16,794 nucleotides of DNA, from assembly GCA_021789355.1 (NCBI GenBank), contig JAJYJR010000051.1:1-16794 (forward strand). Reading direction: 5' to 3'. Position numbers and translations under genes: made by a program. Below the pieces are notes generated by a model, which had not been told where the DNA came from, did no database searches, and saw only the letters and a program-made list of their open reading frames with translations. Source of the stretch: Chloroflexota bacterium (GTDB taxonomy: Bacteria; Chloroflexota; Limnocylindria; Limnocylindrales; CSP1-4). Of the stretch, positions 1 through 6,374 are shown one piece after another (position 1 is the stretch's first letter; each line of letters begins with the position of its first letter).

Positions 1-360
1 CCACACCCGCTCACCCGCACCCGTGCGGTTGTCCGCGCTCGTGCCGTCGTCCGCCCACACCCGCTCACCCGCACCCGTGCGGTTGTCCGCGCTCGTGCCG
101 TCGCCCGCGCGCGTGCCGTCGTCCGCCCACACCCGCTCACCCGCACCCGTGCGGTTGTCCGCGCGCGTGCCGTCGTCCGCCCACACCCGCTCACCCGCAC
201 CCGTGCCGTCGTCCGCACCCGTGCCCTCACCCGCACCCGTGCCGTCGTCCGCGCTCGTGCCGTCGCCCGCGCGCGCCCGCTCGTCCGCGCTCGTGCCGTC
301 GCCCGCGCGCGCCCGCTCGTCCGCGCTCGTGCCGTCGTCCGCGTCCGCGCTCGCCCGCTC
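1..360. repeat. 18-bp tandem minisatellite organised in 54/72-bp higher-order units
   Basis: Units starting at 1, 55, 127 and 181 begin with the same 18-mer, ccacacccgctcacccgc; the spacings 54, 72 and 54 are all multiples of 18. A 54-bp unit is three 18-mers: ccacacccgctcacccgc, acccgtgcggttgtccgc and gctcgtgccgtcgtccgc. Copies at 1-54 and 55-103 are nearly identical, so amplification is recent. From about 200 to 360 the order breaks down into shorter variants of the last two 18-mers. All steps keep the reading frame. Confidence 0.9.
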
Positions 361-384
361 GTCCGCGTCCCCCTCCGTCGCCAT
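1..384 (-). CDS. Repeat-rich protein of unknown function, N-terminal part only (cut by left window edge)
   Basis: On the minus strand a reading frame opens with ATG at 384-382 and stays open for 128 codons to the left edge. It begins 10 nt after the stop of the acetyltransferase gene on the same strand, so the two may be co-transcribed. A perfect GAGGAGG lies immediately before the ATG (zero spacing, which is too close to be ideal, so the start is uncertain). The visible protein is almost entirely built of hexapeptides, best seen as an 18-residue unit ADDGTS-ADNRTG-AGERVW, repeated near the left edge and decaying to ADERAR/AGDGTS variants near the start. It is hydrophilic and acidic-to-mixed charge, probably disordered, with no signal peptide or membrane segment. 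I do not recognise a family. The alternative is that this is a non-coding minisatellite: the plus strand is also open here, as expected at this GC content. Phase-preserving 18-bp units favour coding on one strand. Confidence 0.45.
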   Translation of the reverse strand, partial: MATEGDADERASADADDGTSADERARAGDGTSADERARAGDGTSADDGTGAGEGTGADDGTGAGERVWADDGTRADNRTGAGERVWADDGTRAGDGTSADNRTGAGERVWADDGTSADNRTGAGERVW

Positions 385-394
385 CCTCCTCGCC

Positions 395-1093
395 TCAACG
401 GCGCCCGTAGCGCACCGGCGGACCGGGGGCGGCGTCGCGGCAGGTGTCGCGGCCCGCGCCGGCGCCCTCTCCTGGTCGGCCGGCCGCGCTCCGCGTCGCA
501 CCTGCCGCCGGCTGGCCGCGTGGGTGCAGCCTCCGCCAGTCACTCTCGAGGATCCCCATGTGGATCTCGTCCCAGTACGCGCCGTCGCGCCAGACCGCCT
601 CCCGGCTGCGGCCCTCGACCAGAAACCCGACCTTCTCGTACGCCCGGATCGCGCGCGCGTTGAACTCGAAGACGCTCAGACCCACGCGGTGGAGCGCCAG
701 CGCGTCGAACGCGTGGGCGACCATCAGCTCCGTGGCCTCGCTGCCGTACCCATGTCCCCAGCAGTCGTGCTCGCCGATCGTGATGTGGAAGAGGACGCTG
801 CCGTTGTCGGGGTCGAGCGCGCTCAGCGTGGTGGTGCCGATCAGGCGCTCGTCCTCCGCCAGGTGGACGGCGTACGCGAACGCGTCGGGCGAGATGAGCC
901 GCAGCTGGAAGAACCGGCGCACCTCGTCGTCCGACACTGGCCCGACCTGGAAGCGGGTGAGCCGTGCCACCTCGGGGTCGCGGTACCAGCGCAGGACCGC
1001 GGGGAACTGGTCGGAGCGGTGCCGCCGGAGGTACACGCGGCGTCCCCGGATGGTCTCCGGGTGCCAGCGGGCGGGATCGATGTCGAGGGCCAT
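395..1093 (-). CDS. GNAT family N-acetyltransferase (RimJ/RimL-like)
   Basis: A 232-residue protein that probably transfers an acetyl group from acetyl-CoA to an amine (protein N-terminus or small molecule; substrate unknown). The RimJ/RimL type fold is visible: an opening GRRVYLRRHRSDQFPAVLRWYRDPEVARL-type segment (about residues 17-46), the acetyl-CoA pyrophosphate-binding motif CWGHGYGSEAT in the middle, and the closing NARAIRAYEKVGF segment typical of this family. The conserved fold ends near ILESDW (about residue 184); the last 45 or so residues are a low-complexity Gly/Ala/Arg tail absent from usual family members of about 180 residues. ATG 1093 is chosen because a -10-like box lies about 10 nt upstream and no Shine-Dalgarno is present. 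Divergent from the DNA ligase gene across 29 bp. Confidence 0.88.
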   Translation of the reverse strand: MALDIDPARWHPETIRGRRVYLRRHRSDQFPAVLRWYRDPEVARLTRFQVGPVSDDEVRRFFQLRLISPDAFAYAVHLAEDERLIGTTTLSALDPDNGSVLFHITIGEHDCWGHGYGSEATELMVAHAFDALALHRVGLSVFEFNARAIRAYEKVGFLVEGRSREAVWRDGAYWDEIHMGILESDWRRLHPRGQPAAGATRSAAGRPGEGAGAGRDTCRDAAPGPPVRYGRR

Positions 1094-1103
1094 CGGAGAT
1101 TCG

Positions 1104-1113
1104 ATGCTATACC
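1104..1113. promoter_or_regulatory. Shared AT box: overlapping divergent promoters for acetyltransferase (-) and DNA ligase (+)
   Basis: In a 29-bp gap between two start codons lies the only AT-rich stretch, ATGCTATACC. Read on plus, TATACC (1108-1113) sits 9 nt before the ligase ATG at 1123. Read on minus, TAGCAT (1109-1104) sits 10 nt before the acetyltransferase ATG at 1093. Neither start has a Shine-Dalgarno, and the spacing puts the predicted transcription start on or next to the ATG, implying leaderless mRNAs. No convincing -35 box is seen. Confidence 0.5.
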
Positions 1114-1122
1114 ATCGCCGCC

Positions 1123-2862
1123 ATGCGCCGGTGGGCCGAGACGGCGTCCGAGGTGGCGGCCACGTCGCGGACGTCGGAGAAGGTGGCGCGCCTCGCGGCG
1201 TACCTGCGGTCGCTCGATCCCGAGTCGCTCGCGGTTGCCTGCGTCTTCCTGACGGGGCGACCGTTTCCCGCGTCCGATCCGCGATCGGCCGGCGTCGGAT
1301 GGGCGGCCGTCCAGGAGGCGGTGGAGCGCGTCGCTGGCGCCGCTCCGGGGGCGTTCGGCCAGGCCTACGACAGGTCCAGCGACCCGGGGCGGGCGGCGTT
1401 CGAGGTGCTGGCCGAGCGGGATGCCCGGGAGGGCACCGTGCCGCGCGAGGAGGGCGACGTGTCCCGGGCGCGGGAGGCCGGCGACGGCGAGGAGCATGCC
1501 AGGCGCGGCTGGCAGCCGGGCCCAGGTCCCGGTCTGCCCGAGGTGCAGGCCGCGTTCGCCTCGATCGTGGACGCCCGGCGCCCGTCCGCGCGGGTCGACC
1601 GGCTCGCCGAGCTGCTCGATCGGCTCGACCCCCTGGGCGCCATGTACGTGGTCAAGGTCCTGAGCGGCGACCTCCGGATCGGGCTCCGCGGGGGCCTGCT
1701 CGAATCGGCCATCGCGGACGCCTTCGGGAGGCCGCTGGCGGACGTGCAACGGGCGGTCATGGCCAGTGGGGACGTCGGAGAGGTCGCCCGGCTCGCGCGG
1801 GACGACCGGCTCGGCGACGCCCGCCCCACGCTGTTCCGGCCGCTGCTCCCCATGCTTGCGTCCCCGGTGACCGACGCCGCGGAGATCGTGGCGCGGCTGG
1901 GGACGCCCATGGGGACGCCGCTCTGGGCCGAGGACAAGTACGACGGCATCCGGGCGCAGTTGCACAAGCTGGGCACGGACGTGAGGTTGTACAGCCGCGA
2001 CCTCCACGACATCACCGGGCAGTTCCCGGACGTCGCCGGCGCGGCGAGGGGGATGGCGTGGGACGGCATCCTGGACGGTGAGCTGCTGGCGATGGACCAT
2101 GGGAAGATCCTGCCCTTCGCCAGGCTCCAGGTCCGGCTGGGCCGCAGGGCGCCGGGTGCGGAGGTGCTGGCGACGGTGCCGGCCGGGTACGTGGTGTTCG
2201 ACGTGATCGCGCTCGGCGGCGGCGCCCTCGCGACTGGCATCACGCCCCTGCTCGATCGGCCCCTGTCGGAGCGCCGCGGCCAACTCGAGGCCCTGCAGCT
2301 GCCCGAGCGGATCGTCGTCGGGCACCTGGAGCACCCGCGGACGGTCGAGGAGCTCGACGCGGCATTCGACGCGGCGCGCGCCCGCGGCAACGAGGGACTG
2401 GTGGTGAAGAATCCCCTGAGCGGCTACGCGCCGGGCCGGCGCGGTCTCGCGTGGCTCAAGCTGAAGAAGGCGCTGGCCACGCTGGACTGCGTGGTGGTCG
2501 GGGTGGAGGTCGGGCACGGCAAACGGCACGGCGTCCTGTCGGACTACACGTTCGCGGTCAGGGACGATCGGCCGGGACACGAGGGCGAGCTGGTGACTGT
2601 CGGCAAGGCGTACAGCGGGCTGACCGACGTCGAGATCGCCGAGATGACGCGCTGGTTCGAGGCGCACACGCTGCAGCGGCATGGGCGGTACCGGCTGGTG
2701 GAGCCGAGCGTGGTGGTCGAGGTGGCGTTCGACCGCGTCCAGCGGTCGACGCGCCACGCGTCGGGGTTCGCGATGCGGTTCCCCCGGATCGCGCGGCTCC
2801 GGCCCGACAAGCGGCCGACCGATGCCGACGCGCTCTCGTCGGTGGCGGCGCTGGCCGGCTGA
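1123..2862 (+). CDS. ATP-dependent DNA ligase (LIG1/archaeal type)
   Basis: A 579-residue ligase that seals nicks in DNA through a lysyl-AMP intermediate; cytosolic, presumably in repair beside the usual NAD-dependent LigA encoded elsewhere. All nucleotidyltransferase motifs are present: motif I EDKYDGIR with the adenylated Lys272, motif III LDGELLAM (317-324), motif IIIa VVFDVIAL (357-364), motif IV EGLVVKN (424-430) and motif V WLKLKK (444-449). Residues 1 to about 230 match the DNA-binding domain of archaeal/eukaryal ligases, and about 450-579 form the OB-fold. An Arg/Glu/Gly-rich, low-complexity stretch at about residues 100-140 interrupts the DNA-binding domain. ATG 1123 is preferred over longer frames because the homologous region begins just after it and a -10 box lies 9 nt upstream. 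No Lhr helicase, ligase-associated exonuclease or Ku gene adjoins it, unlike many bacterial ATP-ligase loci. Confidence 0.95.
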   Translation: MRRWAETASEVAATSRTSEKVARLAAYLRSLDPESLAVACVFLTGRPFPASDPRSAGVGWAAVQEAVERVAGAAPGAFGQAYDRSSDPGRAAFEVLAERDAREGTVPREEGDVSRAREAGDGEEHARRGWQPGPGPGLPEVQAAFASIVDARRPSARVDRLAELLDRLDPLGAMYVVKVLSGDLRIGLRGGLLESAIADAFGRPLADVQRAVMASGDVGEVARLARDDRLGDARPTLFRPLLPMLASPVTDAAEIVARLGTPMGTPLWAEDKYDGIRAQLHKLGTDVRLYSRDLHDITGQFPDVAGAARGMAWDGILDGELLAMDHGKILPFARLQVRLGRRAPGAEVLATVPAGYVVFDVIALGGGALATGITPLLDRPLSERRGQLEALQLPERIVVGHLEHPRTVEELDAAFDAARARGNEGLVVKNPLSGYAPGRRGLAWLKLKKALATLDCVVVGVEVGHGKRHGVLSDYTFAVRDDRPGHEGELVTVGKAYSGLTDVEIAEMTRWFEAHTLQRHGRYRLVEPSVVVEVAFDRVQRSTRHASGFAMRFPRIARLRPDKRPTDADALSSVAALAG

Positions 2863-2893
2863 CGGCCGGCAGAGTGCGCGATTCTCGGCGCAC
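2854..2893 (+). terminator. Possible terminator of the ligase gene: two adjacent hairpins
   Basis: GCCGGC-TGACG-GCCGGC (2854-2870) spans the ligase stop codon, and GTGCGC-(8 nt)-GCGCAC (2874-2893) follows 3 nt later. No T-tract follows either one, so this is at best a weak or factor-assisted terminator. Confidence 0.3.
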
Positions 2894-2939
2894 ACCCTGC
2901 GCGGTTCGGTCGCGCGTGCGACTGGACGAGTACAGACGG

Positions 2940-2968
2940 TTCCCGAAGGCCGCTCGTTCCACCATACT
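2940..2968 (+). promoter_or_regulatory. Putative leaderless promoter for the 191-aa protein
   Basis: TTCCCG (2940-2945) and CATACT (2963-2968) are separated by 17 bp, and the ATG at 2975 follows the -10 by 6 nt with no Shine-Dalgarno. This matches the other short-leader starts in the window. Confidence 0.4.
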
Positions 2969-2974
2969 CACGGC

Positions 2975-3550
2975 ATGGAGCACCTCGTCTTCGGCCATGG
3001 CGAGCCACGACCTCAGTTCGACCCCGGGCTGGGAGTCGCGAGGCCGCGCCAGCTGGTCCTGTACACCGACGTATTCGTGGTCCGCGGAACGCTGCAGACG
3101 CCCGCACGCCGGCTGTCGGATGCGCTCAACGTCCCAGGCGAACCGTTCCTGGTACTGGAGGACGTGACCTTCGACGAGCATGGAACGGGCGCGGTCATGG
3201 AGCACGCCGCGTTCGCCCAGGTGAACCTGTCGACCGTCCTCTTCGCGTACGAGCCCGGCGACCAGGTGACCACGCCGCCCGAGCTCCGCACAGTCAAGGT
3301 CACGCAGCCGGCGCTCGTGCGCGTTCCGCCGTTCCGCGTGGTCGGCGCCGTCCATCTCCTCCCGGAACGCGACCTGCGGCAGGCGCTCCAGGAGCTGCTG
3401 GGCAGGTTCGTGCCGATGACGGATGCGACGTTCTGGTCCGAGTCGCGCGGCGTTCCGCGCACCGCGGTCTCGATGATCGCGTTCAACCACGCCCGGTCGC
3501 AGATCCTGGCCCCCTATGCCGGCGAGGGGAACGGCGAGGCGGCCCACTGA
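2975..3550 (+). CDS. Conserved-looking protein of unknown function with an internal duplication
   Basis: A 191-residue soluble protein that I cannot assign to a family with confidence. It has no signal peptide or membrane helix. Two stretches resemble each other: residues 34-69 (VVRGTLQT, then RLSDALN, FLVLEDVTF) and residues 119-157 (RVVGAVHLL, then DLRQALQ, FVPMTDATF). Both follow the order hydrophobic strand with Gly, short loop, amphipathic Leu-rich helix, hydrophobic strand ending in D-x-T-F, so the protein probably arose by tandem duplication of an approximately 40-residue alpha/beta unit. ATG 2975 is chosen because the promoter-like box lies 6 nt upstream and the preceding open frame is ligase 3' shadow. 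Its 3' end converges on the rhodanese gene with a 45-bp gap. Confidence 0.75.
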   Translation: MEHLVFGHGEPRPQFDPGLGVARPRQLVLYTDVFVVRGTLQTPARRLSDALNVPGEPFLVLEDVTFDEHGTGAVMEHAAFAQVNLSTVLFAYEPGDQVTTPPELRTVKVTQPALVRVPPFRVVGAVHLLPERDLRQALQELLGRFVPMTDATFWSESRGVPRTAVSMIAFNHARSQILAPYAGEGNGEAAH

Positions 3551-3595
3551 GGCTCAGGGCAACCCGCCCGCGCGCCCGCCGTGCCCGCGGCACCC

Positions 3596-4438
3596 TCAGC
3601 GGTTGAGCGGCAGGTCCATCCGGGCACCCCACTCGGCCCAGCCCGCGTCGTATACGGCGACATCCGTGTACCCGAGCAGGGCGAGCGCCAGTGCCACCTT
3701 CGTCGCGCCGATCCCGCTCCCGTCGTAGACCACGATCCGGCGGTCCCTGGACATCCCCGCCCGCGCAAACACGTGCGCCAGCCGATCGGGCGGCAGGAAG
3801 TGCTGGCCGTCGCCCTCCGTCAGCAGCACGGCGGGCACGTTGACCGCGCCCGGGAGGCGCCCGAGGCGGGTCGAGTCGCCCTGCTGCCCCGCGAAATCGG
3901 CCGGGCTGCGGGCGTCGATCACCTCCACCTCGCTCGATCCGATCAGGGCCCGCACGTCCGACGTGGACAACCGGCGCCGTGGATCCAGCCGTGGGGTGAA
4001 GGTGGTGGCCACCGGCGGCAGCTGCGCCGTGGTCGAGGGGCGGCCGCTGGCGACCCAGGCGGGCCAGCCCCCGTCGAGCACCCGGGCCGAGTCGAACCCG
4101 TACGTCTGCAGGCTCCACCACACCCGGCTGGCGTACAGGGAGCCGCTGTCGTCGTAGCAGATGACCGTGGTGCCGTCGCCGACACCTGCGCGCGACATCG
4201 CCGCGGCAAGACGATCTGGGCGTGTCAGCTGCAGGGGGGTCGGGTCGTCCGGGTCGACCAGGTCGTTCATCCAGTCGAGGAAGACGGCACCCGGGATGTG
4301 CCCTGCCGCGAAGAGGCGGCGGGCGGACTGGTCCGCGCGCCAGCGGCAGTCGAGGATGCGCGCCGACGCGCGCGGGATGTGTTCGGCGACCCAGTCGACG
4401 GTGGCGAGCAACTCCGGCCGGGCGAAGGCTGGGGGCAT
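3596..4438 (-). CDS. Tandem-rhodanese (thiosulfate/mercaptopyruvate sulfurtransferase-like) protein lacking the catalytic Cys
   Basis: A 280-residue protein with two rhodanese domains (about residues 10-135 and 155-275), the usual size and layout of SseA/thiosulfate sulfurtransferases. Recognisable landmarks are AGHIPGAVFLDW, CYDDSGSLYASRVWW and LDGGWPAW in domain 1, and VIDARSPADFAG, GRLPGAVNVP and the active-site loop region in domain 2. Active members carry Cys in that loop (YCGSG- or CRKG-type); here it reads YDGSGIGAT, with Asp239 (codon at 3722-3724, GAC) at the Cys position. The protein is thus probably not an active sulfurtransferase by the standard mechanism, though it could bind a sulfur compound or act as a scaffold. 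ATG 4438 is preferred over ATG 4450 because TATGAT ends 7 nt upstream of it, giving a leaderless start, and 4450 falls inside that box. Confidence 0.9.
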   Translation of the reverse strand: MPPAFARPELLATVDWVAEHIPRASARILDCRWRADQSARRLFAAGHIPGAVFLDWMNDLVDPDDPTPLQLTRPDRLAAAMSRAGVGDGTTVICYDDSGSLYASRVWWSLQTYGFDSARVLDGGWPAWVASGRPSTTAQLPPVATTFTPRLDPRRRLSTSDVRALIGSSEVEVIDARSPADFAGQQGDSTRLGRLPGAVNVPAVLLTEGDGQHFLPPDRLAHVFARAGMSRDRRIVVYDGSGIGATKVALALALLGYTDVAVYDAGWAEWGARMDLPLNR

Positions 4439-4444
4439 CGCCGG

Positions 4445-4451
4445 TATCATA
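4445..4451. promoter_or_regulatory. Seven-base AT box used by two overlapping, back-to-back leaderless promoters
   Basis: The 20-bp gap between rhodanese (-) and aminotransferase (+) start codons contains one AT stretch, TATCATA. On plus, TATCAT (4445-4450) ends 8 nt before ATG 4459. On minus, TATGAT (4451-4446) ends 7 nt before ATG 4438. Both spacings put the +1 at the A of ATG. The two -10 boxes overlap by five bases, so both polymerases cannot bind at once. Confidence 0.6.
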
Positions 4452-4458
4452 GCCGCCG

Positions 4459-5787
4459 ATGGACGGCCCGCGACCCGATGAACAGGCGAGGGTCGACGCG
4501 GCGCGGGCGGAGCTGCCGGCCGTCGAGTCCGCGATCTACCTGAACACCGGCACGTCCGGGCCCATCCCCCGTTCTTCCGACGAGGCGATGCGCCAGATCG
4601 AGGACTACGAGCTGCGTTACGGCCGCGCGAGCGCGGACGCCCACGACGAGCTGCTGGGGCGGATGGACGAATGCCGCGCGGCTGTCGCGGCGATCCTGCA
4701 CGCGACGCCCGACTCGGTCGCGCTGACCCGCTCGACCACCGACGGGCTGAACGCGGCGGCCTGGTCGATCGACTGGCGGCCCGGCGACGAGGTGGTCACG
4801 ACGACGATCGAGCACGCCGGCCTGCTGGCGCCCCTGGCCGCGCTGCAGGAGCGGGGCGTGGTGGTCCGCCTGGCCGACGTGGGCGACGGAGGCGACGACG
4901 AGGTGACGCTGACGGCGATCCGGGCGGAGATGTCACCCCGGACCCGGTTGATCGCCCTCTCGCACGTATCGTGGATCACCGGCGCGATGCTGCCGGTGGC
5001 AGCGATCGGAGGCCTCGCGGCGGACGCGGGGGCCTGGTACGCGGTCGACGGCGCGCAGTCGGCGGGGGCGATCGACGTGGATCCGGCGGCGCTCGGGGCC
5101 GACTTCTACGCGATTCCCGCGCAGAAGTGGCTGCTCGGTCCGGAAGGGATGGGCGCGCTCTGGGTGTCGCCACGCGCGATCGCGGAGGCGCGCCAGCCGT
5201 ACGCGGGCTGGTGGACCACGGACGAGGCGACGGCGCACGGGCGGGTGGGCCAGGCGGCGCCGCGGCAGGCGGCGACGCGCCAGGCGCTGGCGGCGGCGCC
5301 GCGGCAGGCGCCGGCCGCCGGAGGGCTCCAGCCGATCTCCCTCCGACCGTGGGCCGACGCACGGCGGTTCGACACGACCGGGTTCCACCGGCCGTCGGTG
5401 GCCGGTTTCGGCCGCAGCGCCGGCTGGCTCGCCATGCACGTCGGGCTGCCGTGGATCCACGAGCGGGGCCCCAGGCTGGCCGCCGCGGTCGCGGACCAGC
5501 TCGCGGCGACGCCTGGCGTGACCGTGCTCACCCCGCGGGCCCGCATGGCGACGCTGGTCACGTTCCGGATCGCGGGCTGGACCGCGGAGGAGACGGTCGA
5601 CGCGCTGCGGCGGCGCGTCTTCGCCACCGTGCGGACGCTGCCCGGGATGGATGCGCTGCGCGCGAGCGTCGGCTGGTTCAACTCGGAGCCCGAGCTCGAG
5701 CGCTTCCTCGGCGCGGTCGCGGAGGTGGCCCGCGACACGCCGGAGACGTTCCCGCGCCGGGCCGAGCTCACGATCCTGGGCGAATGA
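4459..5787 (+). CDS. Class V PLP-dependent aminotransferase (isopenicillin-N epimerase/EgtE-like; no desulfurase Cys)
   Basis: A 442-residue fold-type I PLP enzyme. Visible landmarks: YLNTGTSGPIP near the N-terminus (substrate and PLP phosphate region), the cofactor Asp in YAVDGAQSAG (Asp197, Gln200), and the Schiff-base lysine in AIPAQKWLLGPEGMGALW (Lys223). The C-terminal small domain follows from about residue 330. The only cysteine is Cys73, far from the C-terminal active-site loop where SufS/IscS/Csd carry theirs, so cysteine desulfurase activity is unlikely; transaminase, C-S lyase or epimerase chemistry remains possible and the substrate is unknown. An Ala/Gln/Arg-rich low-complexity segment with repeated APRQA/ATRQA words (about residues 262-286) is inserted in a loop after the lysine domain. 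Divergent from the rhodanese gene; its stop overlaps the next start. Confidence 0.9.
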   Translation: MDGPRPDEQARVDAARAELPAVESAIYLNTGTSGPIPRSSDEAMRQIEDYELRYGRASADAHDELLGRMDECRAAVAAILHATPDSVALTRSTTDGLNAAAWSIDWRPGDEVVTTTIEHAGLLAPLAALQERGVVVRLADVGDGGDDEVTLTAIRAEMSPRTRLIALSHVSWITGAMLPVAAIGGLAADAGAWYAVDGAQSAGAIDVDPAALGADFYAIPAQKWLLGPEGMGALWVSPRAIAEARQPYAGWWTTDEATAHGRVGQAAPRQAATRQALAAAPRQAPAAGGLQPISLRPWADARRFDTTGFHRPSVAGFGRSAGWLAMHVGLPWIHERGPRLAAAVADQLAATPGVTVLTPRARMATLVTFRIAGWTAEETVDALRRRVFATVRTLPGMDALRASVGWFNSEPELERFLGAVAEVARDTPETFPRRAELTILGE

Positions 5788-6185
5788 GGGTGCCCGCCTC
5801 GCGTGCGCCGCGACACCGGTCGTGGCTGGAGATCCGGTGGCGCCAGCTCCGCAATGCGCCCACGCCGGTCTGGCGTGCCGTGGCCGCCGACGGGATCGTG
5901 GCATCGATCGGTGGCGCGCTGCTGCTCGGGTACGAGATCGCGCTCGACCACGGCGCGTCGCTGCCGGGCGGTGACCTGCGGACGCCCGCCGTGGCCGTCT
6001 TCGTGCTGCTGGTGGTCGCGGTCGGGAGCGCCGCCACGTACCTGTGGGTGCCGCTGCCGTCGGGAGCGGGGGGCCGGCGGCGCCGCACCGCGTGGAGCGG
6101 CATGCTCGGCTTCCTCGCGTCGCTCCCCGTCGCCTACCTCGCGCTGGTGCTCGTCTTCCAGGTGCTCCGCCCGCTCCTGGGATAG
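5784..6185 (+). CDS. Small membrane protein of unknown function, three predicted helices
   Basis: A 133-residue protein whose ATG overlaps the aminotransferase stop (ATGA), so it is translationally coupled and probably in the same operon. The first 30 residues are Arg-rich and likely cytoplasmic. Three hydrophobic segments follow at about 34-54, 68-89 and 106-130, with an Arg cluster (residues 98-101) between the second and third. No catalytic motif or known family is recognised. Coupling to the aminotransferase hints at a linked role, but nothing in the sequence says what it is. Confidence 0.65.
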   Translation: MRVPASRAPRHRSWLEIRWRQLRNAPTPVWRAVAADGIVASIGGALLLGYEIALDHGASLPGGDLRTPAVAVFVLLVVAVGSAATYLWVPLPSGAGGRRRRTAWSGMLGFLASLPVAYLALVLVFQVLRPLLG

Positions 6186-6222
6186 GCGGCCCGCGGACAA
6201 GAGCGGCCGATCCGCGCTGGGC

Positions 6223-6228
6223 TATGCT
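6223..6228 (+). promoter_or_regulatory. -10-like box of the tRNA gene
   Basis: TATGCT lies 10 nt upstream of the first base of the tRNA acceptor stem, in an otherwise GC-rich 53-bp gap. No clear -35 element is seen. Confidence 0.4.
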
Positions 6229-6238
6229 CACGCGCGAC

Positions 6239-6314
6239 GGGGGAGTAGCTCAGCGGTTAGAGCAGCCGTCTTATACACGGCACGTCGTGCGTTCGAATCG
6301 CACCTCCCCCACCA
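6239..6314 (+). tRNA. tRNA-Ile, anticodon UAU, CCA encoded
   Basis: All cloverleaf parts can be drawn. Acceptor GGGGGAG (6239-6245) pairs with CTCCCCC (6304-6310). D arm GCTC/GAGC encloses AGCGGTTA. Anticodon stem GCCGT (6265-6269) pairs with ACGGC (6277-6281) around the 7-nt loop CTTATAC, giving anticodon TAT at 6272-6274 behind U33. The variable loop has 5 nt. T stem GTGCG/CGCAC encloses TTCGAAT. Discriminator A6311 is followed by encoded CCA (6312-6314). UAU reads the isoleucine codon AUA, a codon most bacteria read with a CAU tRNA modified to lysidine. Confidence 0.93.
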
Positions 6315-6374
6315 GCTCCTCCGGCATGCGAACCTCGGCAGGACTTGTCGCCCTTGTCGCTGCCCTCGGGCTGG

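Noticed and set aside
1..360. CRISPR array
   Set aside because: Repeats are contiguous 18-mers with no unique spacers and no cas genes are near.
23..1252. Long plus-strand frame of 409 codons through the repeat and across the acetyltransferase
   Set aside because: Its 3' two-thirds is antisense to a clear GNAT gene; open frames on both strands are expected at this GC content.
841..2895. 684-codon minus-strand frame opposite the ligase
   Set aside because: Composition is Arg/Pro/His-rich with no domain; it mirrors the ligase codons and is a shadow.
3551..3595. Bidirectional terminator between the 191-aa gene and the rhodanese gene
   Set aside because: Only short imperfect complementarity and no T-tract on either strand.
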